Notes under the pieces: generated by a model
Told to the model about the DNA's origin: nothing
Databases searched by the model: none
What the model saw: only the letters and a program-made list of their open reading frames with translations
Position numbers and translations under genes: made by a program
NCBI GenBank assembly: GCA_019218375.1
Contig: JAHUUK010000005.1
Location: forward strand, 124,001-188,000
DNA length: 64,000 nt
Source of the DNA: Dermabacteraceae bacterium TAE3-ERU5
Lineage (GTDB): Bacteria > Actinomycetota > Actinomycetes > Actinomycetales > Dermabacteraceae
Reading direction: 5' to 3'
Shown here: positions 9,003-17,625 of the stretch, piece by piece
Layout: each line of letters begins with the position of its first letter
How positions within the stretch are numbered: the first letter of the stretch is position 1

Positions 9003-9981
9003 CGTGCACGCTCCCCAGTTCCGCCAGTAGCGAGCGACAGGCAGCGTCGGCCCCGGTACGCCTGCGGGAAACGTCCAGGAGCGGCACCAGAGCGCGGCGA
9101 TTATTGCGAAACTCCGCGCAAACCGGAAAGCCGCAATCCTTAGCCACCTCCGCCGCAGGCAGGCCCAGCCTGCTACGGCGCAACACAATCCCCGCCCGGT
9201 AGCCCTCCCGGTGTAGTTCCCGGCAGCGCAGGGCGCTCGCCGCCACCTGGTTTGGGGCATCTCTCGTCACCAGCAAAAGCGGGTATGCGTCGCTCAGGCA
9301 CGCTGGCGGGCAGGCCAGGTTGCAGTCCGTCACCACCAGATCGCAGACGCTGCGCAGCGCGGAAACGGCGGATTCCCTCACGGCGGCGTCCGGTGGGAGG
9401 GGGCCGGTGAGGATTCGTACTCCGTCCACTAGCGGAAGTGCCGCGAGCAGCGCCGCCGGATCTTCCCCGGCCAGTGACCCGATCTCCGGCCAGCGCAGCC
9501 CCGGAACGTTCCCGGAGGCCGTGAGGGTATCCAGGTAGCCGCCGCAAGGATCGAGGTCTATCAGTGCCGACGTAACGTTTTTGGCCCCCGCAGCACCTGC
9601 CAGGCGCGCGGCGAAAGAGGACGCTCCCGCGCCGCCGTGCCCGGAGGCGATAGCCACCAGCGGGGAACGTTTCGCGGGCGCTGACGCGGCCTCCCGTAGC
9701 GCGGTAAGAAAAAGCGCGGAATCTTGGGGCAGGCGCACCACTGCGGCGGCGCCATAGCGTAGAGCCCTGGCCCAGTCACTAGCCGTGGGAGGGGTTTCGG
9801 TGGCGTAGATCAGCCGAGCATGGCTTGACGGGGCGGGATGTTGTAGCGAAGCCACCGTTACGGCGGCCTGCGCCGGGTCGGCCACTAGCGTGTAGCCGAG
9901 CGCCTGCACATGATCCCTGACCGCCTGGGGGAGGGAGCCATGAGCGGGCAGGCCGTGCAGGTAACAGGTGGGCGTTTCCAT
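8992..9981 (-). CDS. CpaE-like/Ssd P-loop protein of the Tad locus
   Basis: A 329-residue ParA/MinD-superfamily protein, first gene of the Tad operon and equivalent of Rv3660c (ssd). After about 125 residues of receiver-like sequence comes the deviant P-loop SGHGGAGASSFA, without the usual lysine, then ALIDLDPCGGYLD. CpaE-type proteins position the Tad apparatus in the cell; the actinobacterial ones have also been linked to septum regulation. The deviant P-loop is usual for the actinobacterial subgroup. Confidence 0.88.
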   Translation of the reverse strand: METPTCYLHGLPAHGSLPQAVRDHVQALGYTLVADPAQAAVTVASLQHPAPSSHARLIYATETPPTASDWARALRYGAAAVVRLPQDSALFLTALREAASAPAKRSPLVAIASGHGGAGASSFAARLAGAAGAKNVTSALIDLDPCGGYLDTLTASGNVPGLRWPEIGSLAGEDPAALLAALPLVDGVRILTGPLPPDAAVRESAVSALRSVCDLVVTDCNLACPPACLSDAYPLLLVTRDAPNQVAASALRCRELHREGYRAGIVLRRSRLGLPAAEVAKDCGFPVCAEFRNNRRALVPLLDVSRRRTGADAACRSLLAELGSVHGGF

Positions 9982-10003
9982 GCCGGAAAGCTTGCCCCGG
10001 AAA

Positions 10004-10031
10004 TAAATAGCGCAAGCGGGGGCTGTGTAAA
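10004..10031 (-). promoter_or_regulatory. Candidate promoter of the Tad operon
   Basis: On the minus strand TTTACA and TATTTA are 16 bases apart, with the -10 about 22 bases before the ATG of the cpaE-like gene. The region is the only clear sigma-70-like sequence before the operon. Confidence 0.5.
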
Positions 10032-10135
10032 ACCCTGCCGTGCAGCGGGGCTAATGCTGGCGGTAACGGCGGTTGTGGATTAAGCGCCAGGGAACGCGCC
10101 GCGTGGGAGGGGCGCGAGCGTTTTAGGTGTTGCCG

Positions 10136-11374
10136 TTAGTCGGCCAGCTGCGGCTTTCTAAAGAACGGGTGCGCCAGCACAAACAGGGACATGCCGCCCA
10201 CCAAAACCGCCGCGATTAGCATGGGCAGCGGTTCCCAAACGCCGTAAAGCAGGGTGCCCGCGGTGGGGGCGATCACCCAGGAAAGGCCGTTGGTGGCGTT
10301 TATCAGCCCCGCCATGCCGCCCTGTTCCTCGCGGCTCATCAGCAGGGTGGGGCCGGTGACGTAGGCGGGTATAGACATGCCCAGCCCCAATCCGACAGCG
10401 ACTATGCCGATCAGGAAGATCCACATCTGGGGCGCGAAGCTCATCAGCGCGAAACCGATGAACGCCACCAGGCCGCCAAGTTTCAGCAGGGAGGCGGGCA
10501 GCAGGCCGCAGCGGGGCACAACCACCATCTGCGAAAAAACCATTCCCAGGCCGCTCACGAACATGGCCATGCCCGTTACCAGGCCGGTGGTGGCCTGGTC
10601 GTAGCCGAAACGATCCTGGATCAAGAACCCCGGCACGAAGTTCACGAAGCCGAGCGCGGTGAACATGGCCAGGCCCGCCACCAGGAACGGCCACACGCGC
10701 TGATCGCGCGGGCTGATCTTTGCGGGCTGCGCGATGAGTTCGTGTTTTTCTTCCCGCTTGAGCAACAGCAGAAGCGTCACCAGACCGGCGCACAGCATTA
10801 GCGGGATAGCCAGCAGCGGCGCCATCAGGCCGAAAGCGGAAAGCAGACCGCCCAGCATCGCGCCCGCGATGGAGGCCATGCCGGAAACCGCGCCGATCCC
10901 GGCCATACCGCGCAGTCGCGAGGCTTCGTCCGGCGTGATGTCGGCAATGTATGCCTGCACGGTGGGGGCAACCGCCGCCACGGAACTGCCGAAGCCGACG
11001 CCGCGCAGCAAAATAAACCCGGCGAAAAGCAGGGAGCCGGTAACTAGGCCCTTTATGCCGAGCCAGGAGACCAGCGCAAAAAGCCCCATCGACAGTGCCG
11101 ACAGCGCGTAGGCGGTGACCAGCACCGGCTTGCGGCCCCAGGACTGCGATTTGCGACCCCAGAAGTCGCTGGTCACCACGACCATGACGGCGGCCGCGCT
11201 GATGGTTACGCCGACCTGCCATTCCGTAAGCCCCACGGCGCGCGAGAGCGGCGCGATGATCGGGTTCAGGGTCACCTTCCCCAGGTTCGCGATAAATACC
11301 GCCCCGAGCAGCAGTTTTATCTGCGATGCGGGGGCGGCGAGTGGCTCTGCGGAGGTGCTTTCTGCGGAAGTCAT
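10136..11374 (-). CDS. MFS drug/metabolite exporter
   Basis: Major facilitator of 412 residues with about 12 hydrophobic segments. The loop 2-3 region carries DFWGRKSQSWGRKPV (MFS motif A-like GRK). Segment 5 has a Gly-rich stretch (GIGAVSGMASIAGAMLGG) resembling the drug-antiporter motif C of TetA/NorA-type exporters. Substrate cannot be told. It is a single gene between the ECF operon and the Tad operon, all leftward. Confidence 0.85.
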   Translation of the reverse strand: MTSAESTSAEPLAAPASQIKLLLGAVFIANLGKVTLNPIIAPLSRAVGLTEWQVGVTISAAAVMVVVTSDFWGRKSQSWGRKPVLVTAYALSALSMGLFALVSWLGIKGLVTGSLLFAGFILLRGVGFGSSVAAVAPTVQAYIADITPDEASRLRGMAGIGAVSGMASIAGAMLGGLLSAFGLMAPLLAIPLMLCAGLVTLLLLLKREEKHELIAQPAKISPRDQRVWPFLVAGLAMFTALGFVNFVPGFLIQDRFGYDQATTGLVTGMAMFVSGLGMVFSQMVVVPRCGLLPASLLKLGGLVAFIGFALMSFAPQMWIFLIGIVAVGLGLGMSIPAYVTGPTLLMSREEQGGMAGLINATNGLSWVIAPTAGTLLYGVWEPLPMLIAAVLVGGMSLFVLAHPFFRKPQLAD

Positions 11375-11435
11375 GTCTTGCTACATGCCTGTCTAAAGGT
11401 TTGCGGAGAGGCCCGAAAATGGGCCAGTGGGCAGG

Positions 11436-12881
11436 CTACGCCTGTTTTGGACGCGGAGCCAGCCTGATTTCGGCATCTGCCGCGAGGGTGAGCAGATCTT
11501 CATCGTGACTGATCAAAATGACGATGGCCCCGGACTCAGCAAGCTGCCTGATCTGGCTGGAAATGGAAACCAGGTGCCGCCGGTCCACGCCGGAACTCGG
11601 TTCGTCGAAAATGACTATGCGCCGGTTGCTGACCCGGACCGTGGCGACCACGAGGCGCTGCTGCTGCCCGCCCGATAGCGAAAGCGGGTGCCTATCGGAA
11701 AGGTGCGCTATGTCGAGGTCTGACAGCACCTCGTCGTTTTGTGCGCTGCGCGGGGCGGCAAGTTCGATCTCCGCCGCCACGGAATCCGTGAAGAGCTGCC
11801 GTTGCACGTCCTGCATGACGAATGCGCTGGTGCGCTGCCGGGTCCGTCGGCTCACCTGCCTGCCGTCTAGCAGTACCTTGCCGGTGCTTCGCTGCAGCCC
11901 TGTGATGACCCTGGCCAGGGTGGTTTTTCCGCAGCCGTTCGGGCCGCGCAGGGCGCACACGATACCCGCCGGGATGAAGGCGTGCTCTACCGCCACTACG
12001 CGCTTGCCCTGGAAAGACACCGCTACGTCCCGCAGCTCCAACCCAGCCGGGGAAGAATCTGCCGGCAGTGTTTCGCTGCCTTCCTGCGGCGGCACCACGC
12101 TGGCGCCCCGCGCGGGCAGGGAGGGCAAAACGGCGTCGCGCAGCTTGCCGCGCAGCCCCTCGCTGGCCAGCTCTTCATCGCTGATCTGGGCGAACTGGGC
12201 GGCGGTATAGATGCGGTCTATGCGGCCATCGCGCATCACCACCACGCGATCCAGCAGTTCGCTCAGGTAGCTGAGGCGATGCTCTGCCACCACGATGGTT
12301 GTGCCCAGGCGTTTCAGTTCTCCGAGGGCGGTGGCAAGCCGCTGCACGGCATCGCGGGAAAGGTTGGAACTGGGTTCGTCTAGCAGCAAGATTTCCGGTC
12401 CGTGGGCGCGGGCCGACGCGAGCGCAACCTGTTGCTGCTGCCCGCCGGAAAGGCGCTGCAACCGGGTGGTGACGTCCATGTGGGAGCGAAGCTCGGCAAC
12501 CAGCCGCTGCACTGTTTCGCGGATCTGTTCGCGGGGCAGACCGAAATTTTCCGGGCCGAAAGCGATCTCTTCCGCCGCGTAGTCAGCGAAGAACTGTCGG
12601 CGCGGATGCTGCAGCACCGTGCCGGTGAGCAGGCCGACCTCGTCTATTTCGGCCTTTTTCGTTTCCAGCCCGGCCACGTGGATATCTCCGGTGAGCGTGC
12701 CACCCTCCTGGAAATGGGGGATGAGGCCGTTCATCATGCGCAGCACGGTGGATTTCCCGCTGCCGCTGGCCCCGCAGAGAACCACGAATTCGCCGGGCTG
12801 AATGTGCAGGTTGATCTGTTCAAGGCAGGGGGTTTCCGCGTACGGGTAGGACCAGGTGGCGTTTTCTAGGCGGATCATCAT
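11436..12881 (-). CDS. ECF transporter ATPase, two fused nucleotide-binding domains (EcfA-EcfA')
   Basis: Energy-coupling ATPase of 481 residues formed by two ABC domains in one chain. The first has Walker A GASGSGKST (about 37-45) and signature LSGGQQQQV; the second has GPNGCGKTT and LSGGQQQRL. The two are normally separate EcfA1/EcfA2 subunits that bind EcfT through coupling helices. Its start overlaps the EcfT stop (ATGATGA). With the EcfT and two S-component genes it forms a complete vitamin/metabolite importer. Confidence 0.92.
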   Translation of the reverse strand: MMIRLENATWSYPYAETPCLEQINLHIQPGEFVVLCGASGSGKSTVLRMMNGLIPHFQEGGTLTGDIHVAGLETKKAEIDEVGLLTGTVLQHPRRQFFADYAAEEIAFGPENFGLPREQIRETVQRLVAELRSHMDVTTRLQRLSGGQQQQVALASARAHGPEILLLDEPSSNLSRDAVQRLATALGELKRLGTTIVVAEHRLSYLSELLDRVVVMRDGRIDRIYTAAQFAQISDEELASEGLRGKLRDAVLPSLPARGASVVPPQEGSETLPADSSPAGLELRDVAVSFQGKRVVAVEHAFIPAGIVCALRGPNGCGKTTLARVITGLQRSTGKVLLDGRQVSRRTRQRTSAFVMQDVQRQLFTDSVAAEIELAAPRSAQNDEVLSDLDIAHLSDRHPLSLSGGQQQRLVVATVRVSNRRIVIFDEPSSGVDRRHLVSISSQIRQLAESGAIVILISHDEDLLTLAADAEIRLAPRPKQA

Positions 12882-13594
12882 TTCCCTAGCGGCAGGTAGA
12901 AGCTGGCCAAAACGAGGATTGCGGCGAGGGCCAAAATCAGTGCGTCCTGCACCGTGAAACGCGGCGGCACCAGCACGGTCGGCTTACGGTGCGAACCCAG
13001 CCCGCGCAGGATGGCGGATGCCGAAAGGTCCTCCGCCGCGCGCAGGCTAGAGGCGATCATCGGCACCATGAAACGCTCCATGGCCAGCAGCGGGTGGCGC
13101 AGCATTCCGCCGGGACCGGAAATGCCGCGCAGCCGCATCGCGTCCTTTACCGACGCGGATTCCTGCACCACGGTGGGTAGGAAACGCAGCATGACGGTGA
13201 ACGGTACGTTCACCACGCGCGGCACCCGCATGGCGCGCAGCGCCGCGCTGAAATCGCCGGGGCTGGTCGAGATCATCATGTAAATACCCAGCCCTCCCGC
13301 CGCGCCGAAGCGCAGCATGTAGGCGAAGCCGACGGCGAAGATGTTGGTGAGCGCCCCCGGCACGTAGGTGGGAAGCACCCAGCTCAGCACGAAGAACGCG
13401 AGCATAGTGAGAGGAAACCCGAGGGTGCCGCGCAGGGTCCTTGTGTGGAGTGCGAGCAACAGGGTGCCCATGAATATCGTGGGCAGCAGGAACCGTTCCC
13501 CGCCAGGAGCCACCACAACGGAACTGGCGGCCGCCGTGAGCAGCAGCTTTGTGCGTGGATCCAGGTGAAAACTGCTGCGGGTTACCTCAGGCAA
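12878..13594 (-). CDS. ECF transporter transmembrane T component
   Basis: EcfT-type membrane scaffold of 238 residues with several hydrophobic segments. The coupling motif seen as DAMRLRGI (about 145-152), with a second S/A-R-G element AILRGLG near the end, matches the Ala-Arg-Gly motifs that contact the ATPases. The start is a TTG overlapping the S-component stop by 8 bp. Middle gene of the ECF operon. Confidence 0.9.
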   Translation of the reverse strand: MPEVTRSSFHLDPRTKLLLTAAASSVVVAPGGERFLLPTIFMGTLLLALHTRTLRGTLGFPLTMLAFFVLSWVLPTYVPGALTNIFAVGFAYMLRFGAAGGLGIYMMISTSPGDFSAALRAMRVPRVVNVPFTVMLRFLPTVVQESASVKDAMRLRGISGPGGMLRHPLLAMERFMVPMIASSLRAAEDLSASAILRGLGSHRKPTVLVPPRFTVQDALILALAAILVLASFYLPLGK

Positions 13595-14195
13595 GGCCGG
13601 CCTTGCGGAAGTGCTTGTGCGTGTATTTCAGCCCCAGCCTGGCACCGAATAGAGCGGCCAGGATTATGGTCACGCAGAACCCGGAGACCACGGGGACGCT
13701 GAGGAGTGCGCGTGCGTCCACAACGTAATTTGCTCTGAGGCCGTCCCACTGGGAACCGGTGAAGAATGCCTCCGGATTAAGGATCGCGGGGGCGAACCAG
13801 GAGAAGATGGCCAGGCCGAAAGTGCAGTAGCTGGCGATCGCGAACTTTTCGCTGCGGTAGCGGCCGATTCCCGCAACTATGTCGGCCATGATCGCCCAGA
13901 AAATTACGAGCAGAGCGCTTTGCAGGGGCGCGCCTATGAGCAGGTAGAGCAGCGCGTAGCTGACCCCGAACAGGGTGACTAGGCCCGCCTTGTTAACGCG
14001 GCTCATGAAGAGCATGAAGGTAATGCCGTTAATGAAAACGATGAATACGGTGATGAGCAACCAAATCACGGGGTTGATGGTGCCGAGCATGCCCAGGGCG
14101 ATAGATAGGGCGATGAAGATGGCGGCGAAAATGGCAATGTTAATCAGGTCCTTCGCCTTAATGGGCTGAAAGACCGACTGATTCTGTGTAGGCAA
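13587..14195 (-). CDS. ECF substrate-binding S component 1, MptD/Trep_Strep family
   Basis: A 202-residue integral membrane protein with about six hydrophobic segments, starting KAKDLINIAIFAAIF and ending KHFRKAGLA. It is a clear paralogue of the neighbouring S component, which has the same KDLVTIAIY start and HFSRAGLA end. The start is a TTG at 14193-14195 with AAGGA 7 bases upstream; it aligns with the paralogue's ATG. The ligand of MptD-family S components is not established. Confidence 0.85.
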   Translation of the reverse strand: MPTQNQSVFQPIKAKDLINIAIFAAIFIALSIALGMLGTINPVIWLLITVFIVFINGITFMLFMSRVNKAGLVTLFGVSYALLYLLIGAPLQSALLVIFWAIMADIVAGIGRYRSEKFAIASYCTFGLAIFSWFAPAILNPEAFFTGSQWDGLRANYVVDARALLSVPVVSGFCVTIILAALFGARLGLKYTHKHFRKAGLA

Positions 14196-14235
14196 GGGGA
14201 GTCCTTAACTCGTTTTGGGGAAGGGGGGATAACTA

Positions 14236-14832
14236 CTAGGCCAGGCCTGCGCGGGAGAAGTGCTTGCGCAGCATGGCGTAACCGAGCAGGCCGCCGATCA
14301 GACCCGAGACGAAGAGGGTGGGGAGTGAAACCCAGAGCACGAGCGGGGAGAAGAAAGCATCGAATTCCTGCGCGAATTCGCTGCCGCCTTTTCGGGCGGT
14401 GAGCACCTTTAGGTAGGCCTGGCGGTCGAGGATGAAAGGCACCATCGGGCCGATGTACCAGAAAGTGAACACCGCGTAGGTGAGCGCGGTGCGCAGCCGT
14501 GTATGAGCGCCGGTCGAATAGATAACGTCGGCGCAAACCGAAGAAATCAGCGTGACCAGGAGCGCTACCAGCGGGTGCCCGATCAGGACGAACAGCAGCG
14601 CGTAGGAAACGCCGAACAGGGTGATCATGCCGGGCTTGTGCACCTTGGAAAGGAAAAGCACGTAGGGGATACCGCCGAATACCGCCGCAACCGTCAGGGA
14701 GATGAACATGGCGAGCGGGCCGAGGAACCCGAAAATCGCGAACACAAACATGGTGACGAAGTAGATCACCACGTAAATAGCGATCGTAACCAGATCTTTT
14801 GCGGTGAGCGACTTTTTACGAACGTCTGGCAT
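14236..14832 (-). CDS. ECF substrate-binding S component 2, MptD/Trep_Strep family
   Basis: First gene of the ECF operon, 198 residues, about six hydrophobic segments, same family as the next gene. The ATG at 14830-14832 is preceded by AGGAAG; a longer frame running upstream passes through the promoter and is not used. Two S components sharing one EcfA/EcfT module suggests two related ligands or a heteromeric S unit. Confidence 0.88.
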   Translation of the reverse strand: MPDVRKKSLTAKDLVTIAIYVVIYFVTMFVFAIFGFLGPLAMFISLTVAAVFGGIPYVLFLSKVHKPGMITLFGVSYALLFVLIGHPLVALLVTLISSVCADVIYSTGAHTRLRTALTYAVFTFWYIGPMVPFILDRQAYLKVLTARKGGSEFAQEFDAFFSPLVLWVSLPTLFVSGLIGGLLGYAMLRKHFSRAGLA

Positions 14833-14872
14833 GGGGAGGCTTCCTAAAAGGCGGCTGTTGTGCAAGCGTTTT

Positions 14873-14883
14873 GAACACTGTTC
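14873..14883. promoter_or_regulatory. Candidate TetR operator palindrome
   Basis: GAACACTGTTC is a perfect 11-bp inverted repeat just downstream of the ECF promoter -10 and between the divergent ECF operon and TetR gene. A half-site CTGTTCTG lies at about 14927. Its position would block the ECF promoter. That it is the TetR site is inference. Confidence 0.45.
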
Positions 14884-14892
14884 TACCTGGGT

Positions 14893-14921
14893 AATGTAAC
14901 GCAAGGTAAGGCAACCCTCAA
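14893..14921 (-). promoter_or_regulatory. Promoter of the ECF operon
   Basis: On the minus strand TTGAGG and TACATT are 17 bases apart, about 60 bases before the first S-component ATG. The best sigma-70-like match in the divergent region. Confidence 0.55.
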
Positions 14922-14989
14922 TAGGCTGTTCTGTTTCGCTGCCGCTAATCTGGGCCGATACGGGAGAAGATGGAAGCGCGGAGGTGTTA

Positions 14990-15697
14990 ATGATGGCTGT
15001 GAGCAGGGATTTAAGTGCGCGCGCGGGGCTGACCCCGGAGGCGGTGATAGATGCTGCGCTGGAGCTTACCCGTGAACGCCACCTGTACGGCTGGTCCATT
15101 CGCGATCTGGCGAAGCGGCTCGGGGTGGCGCCGTCCGTCATCTATCACCACGTGGGCGGAAAGGACCTGCTGGCTAGGCGGGTGGTGGGCAGGGTGATCC
15201 CCAAGATTGCGATGCCCGATCTTTCCCTTGCGTGGAAAGAATGGTTTCGCGCGCTGCTTATTTCCGGCCGGGACGTGATGCGGGAATACCCCGGTGTTGC
15301 CAAGTGGGTGATGCTGCACGGGCCGATGTTTCCCGACTCCCTGCGCACCATCGATGCGGGGGTGGAAAAACTAAAGGACGCGGGGTTCGGTGATAACGCC
15401 ATCTACGCCTACTCTCTAATCCTGAATAATTGCGTGGCAGCGCTGATGGTGGCCGACGAAAGGCTGCTGCACGAGGACGACGGCCCGCGCGATCACGCCA
15501 CGATTCGGGACGAATTCCTGCGTAACGCGGAAACAAGCAAGGCGCTCGGCGAAATGACCGAACGCATGGTGGTTCCCCTGGCGGAGGGGAACGAGGCGGC
15601 GGAAAGGGTGGGCAACCACTATTACGGCCTGGTTGTGGAAACCACCATCGCCGGGGCGGAGCTGCTGCTTAAACAGGATAAGCAAGACATTTTGTAG
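14990..15697 (+). CDS. TetR/AcrR-family transcriptional regulator
   Basis: About 235 residues with an N-terminal TetR helix-turn-helix (WSIRDLAKRLGVAPSVIYHHVGGKDLL) and a ligand-binding C-terminal region. GGAGG ends 5 bases before the ATG at 14990 and 8 before a second ATG at 14993, so either may start the protein. It is divergent from the ECF operon and probably its repressor; a palindrome at 14873-14883 is the likely operator. The downstream MFS gene follows after only 29 bp and may be co-transcribed. Confidence 0.9.
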   Translation: MMAVSRDLSARAGLTPEAVIDAALELTRERHLYGWSIRDLAKRLGVAPSVIYHHVGGKDLLARRVVGRVIPKIAMPDLSLAWKEWFRALLISGRDVMREYPGVAKWVMLHGPMFPDSLRTIDAGVEKLKDAGFGDNAIYAYSLILNNCVAALMVADERLLHEDDGPRDHATIRDEFLRNAETSKALGEMTERMVVPLAEGNEAAERVGNHYYGLVVETTIAGAELLLKQDKQDIL

Positions 15698-15726
15698 GGG
15701 GGCTACAGGTAGGTACGATTTTTATT

Positions 15727-17001
15727 GTGCCTATTGCTTCTCACAGAGCCGTCCTACGTGCCCGCCGCCTAATGGTGGTGGGCCTCGTCGTGACAGTGCT
15801 CGGCAACCGCCTGATCGACGGCGGCTTCGAGGCGCTCACCGCCGCCGGAGCCATTACCGTTACCACCCTGGTGGTGGTTTCCAGCCTTTCCACCGTCTCC
15901 GTAATGGCGTTTCCTGCCTACGCCCGCTGGCTGAAGAAATTTTCCCCGGATAGCGCGCTAATTACCGTTGATCTGCTGGAGGCGTTGCTTTCCCTGGTGG
16001 CGATCCTGGTGACGCTAGCGGCACCCGAGTACGCGACGGCGGCGGTGGTCGCTTACGTGCTGATCGATCTTTTTCTAGCCCCTGTATCTGACATTGCGGA
16101 GGAATTTTACGGCGCGAAACTGGCCGACTATGGCGAGGATGAGGCGCTCGCTTTCAATTCGTCCCTCTATGCCCTGCTGGGGCTGCTCGGCCTGGTGGTG
16201 GCCAGCCCGCTCGGGGCGGTGCTGTCGGGCCTGTCTACCGTGGTGCTGCTCGCCGCAAATGTGGTGCTGTCCCTGGCAGGTGCCGCTTTTAGGGGGTATG
16301 CGCGCAGCCGGGCACCGATGCCCCCTGCGGTGGATGCCGACGATGAAGAGTTCGCCATGACGGGGGAGAGGCTGCCCTGGCGTCAGTTCCTGCACGATCT
16401 GCTGGCCTCCGGCCCCGCCTCGCCCCTGCTCTCGCTGGCCCTGGATCTGGTGGGGGAGATGACGGGGCGGCTTTTGTTTCTGTGGGTGGCGGCCCGCGCC
16501 GCGATGGAGCCGCACGCCGCCATGGGGTTGGTGCTGGCCGTGTTCGGCGCGGCCGCGACGCTCGGCCCGCTGCTGGGCCGCAGACTGCGCGGCCGCTGGG
16601 ACACAGGCCCGGTGCTGCGCGTAACCGCGCTGCTTTCCCTGGTGAACGCGCTGGTGCTGCTTGCCCAGGTGCTTTACGGCAGCGCCGGCTTTGCCTCCGG
16701 AATCGCGTTCGTTTTCGTGAACGTAATGCTGAACCGTTCCCGCATGGTGGTGCTGGAGACGCACCGGCAGGTGTTCTTTAAGGGAACCCAGTTCTCGCGG
16801 ATCATGAGCTGGTCCTACAGTTTCGGCGCGGTGGGCACGCTGATCGGCCTACAGATCGGTTACTGGCTGCACACCGTGGATGACCCGACGTATACGCTGG
16901 CGCTGGTCGCGTTCGCGTGGCTGGCCATCGCGGCCGTGGTAAACAGTTCCCGCAGGGGAGCGGTGGCGGAGCCTGGCGGGCCGGGAATGGAATCACGCTA
17001 A
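15727..17001 (+). CDS. MFS transporter
   Basis: Membrane transporter of 424 residues with about 12 hydrophobic segments and a GTG start. The sequence is only loosely MFS-like: a charged loop after segment 2 (YARWLKKF), and a RRLRGRW loop in the middle. No substrate motif is recognised. It follows the TetR gene closely and may be co-expressed with it; that is inference. Confidence 0.75.
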   Translation: MPIASHRAVLRARRLMVVGLVVTVLGNRLIDGGFEALTAAGAITVTTLVVVSSLSTVSVMAFPAYARWLKKFSPDSALITVDLLEALLSLVAILVTLAAPEYATAAVVAYVLIDLFLAPVSDIAEEFYGAKLADYGEDEALAFNSSLYALLGLLGLVVASPLGAVLSGLSTVVLLAANVVLSLAGAAFRGYARSRAPMPPAVDADDEEFAMTGERLPWRQFLHDLLASGPASPLLSLALDLVGEMTGRLLFLWVAARAAMEPHAAMGLVLAVFGAAATLGPLLGRRLRGRWDTGPVLRVTALLSLVNALVLLAQVLYGSAGFASGIAFVFVNVMLNRSRMVVLETHRQVFFKGTQFSRIMSWSYSFGAVGTLIGLQIGYWLHTVDDPTYTLALVAFAWLAIAAVVNSSRRGAVAEPGGPGMESR

Positions 17002-17036
17002 ACATGCCGCTATCGCGGCGGTAAGCGAGGTGGGAA

Positions 17037-17312
17037 ATGATCAGCAAGACCAGAGCGGGAGTGGAGCGTTACTCGTATCGGCAGGCCACCATAACCGCTC
17101 TGGTTATTTGGGCCGCTCAGTGTCCTTTCCTGCTGATCCAAGGATTCCCCTGGTACGCCTACGCGTCGTCGGGTCTGGTCCTCCTGGGCATGGCATACGC
17201 CTGGTCCCTGCTGCTGCGTAAAGACCGCATCGAAGGTAGCGCCCTGCTGCCATTTGCCGTAGCCAGCGCGATCGTTCTCCTAGTCTCGCTGGCCGTGTTC
17301 GCCCTCGCGTGA
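17037..17312 (+). CDS. Small hypothetical membrane protein
   Basis: A 91-residue protein with three hydrophobic segments (about 17-35, 40-62 and 70-91) and a short basic N-terminus. AGGTGGGAA is placed directly before the ATG. It starts 36 bp after the MFS stop and probably belongs to the same transcript. No family recognised. Confidence 0.7.
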   Translation: MISKTRAGVERYSYRQATITALVIWAAQCPFLLIQGFPWYAYASSGLVLLGMAYAWSLLLRKDRIEGSALLPFAVASAIVLLVSLAVFALA

Positions 17313-17340
17313 GGTGTCCCCTCGCCGCACGCGCCCGGAG

Positions 17341-17512
17341 GATGGGCCGCTAGTTGCCTTCCCGGGAGTCCGGGCGGTAATGCCCCCCCCCTGGGCGTCG
17401 TGCTTTAGCAGGCCGGATCCACGCAATATTTGCGAACCAGTTCTGCATCGTTTACCAGCGTTTTGAGTGTCGCGTTGAGCCGAGACTATGTGCAGGAATT
17501 CAGGCCGTTACA
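17341..17512 (-). pseudogene. Decayed copy of the 3' end of the DUF2087 gene
   Basis: Read on the minus strand this stretch matches the last ~55 codons of the DUF2087 gene at 18930: residues NG-(L/W)-(N/D)-SCT, then LNA-L--LV-D--L-R--CVD align. An in-frame TAG (17486-17488), a second stop and a run of nine C bases (about 17383-17391) break it. Similarity includes the region around the stop codon and ends abruptly at about 17512, where AT-rich DNA begins. No other gene is seen between 17313 and 17625. Confidence 0.75.
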
Positions 17513-17625
17513 TTACAAAGCTTTTTTGCAGGCACCTTCTATTATATTCAGTAGATCATATTTTGTAAATTCATCCAAAGAGTTAGCCGCCTCGTTTTAC
17601 GACTTGGATAGCTTATGCTTCCCGC

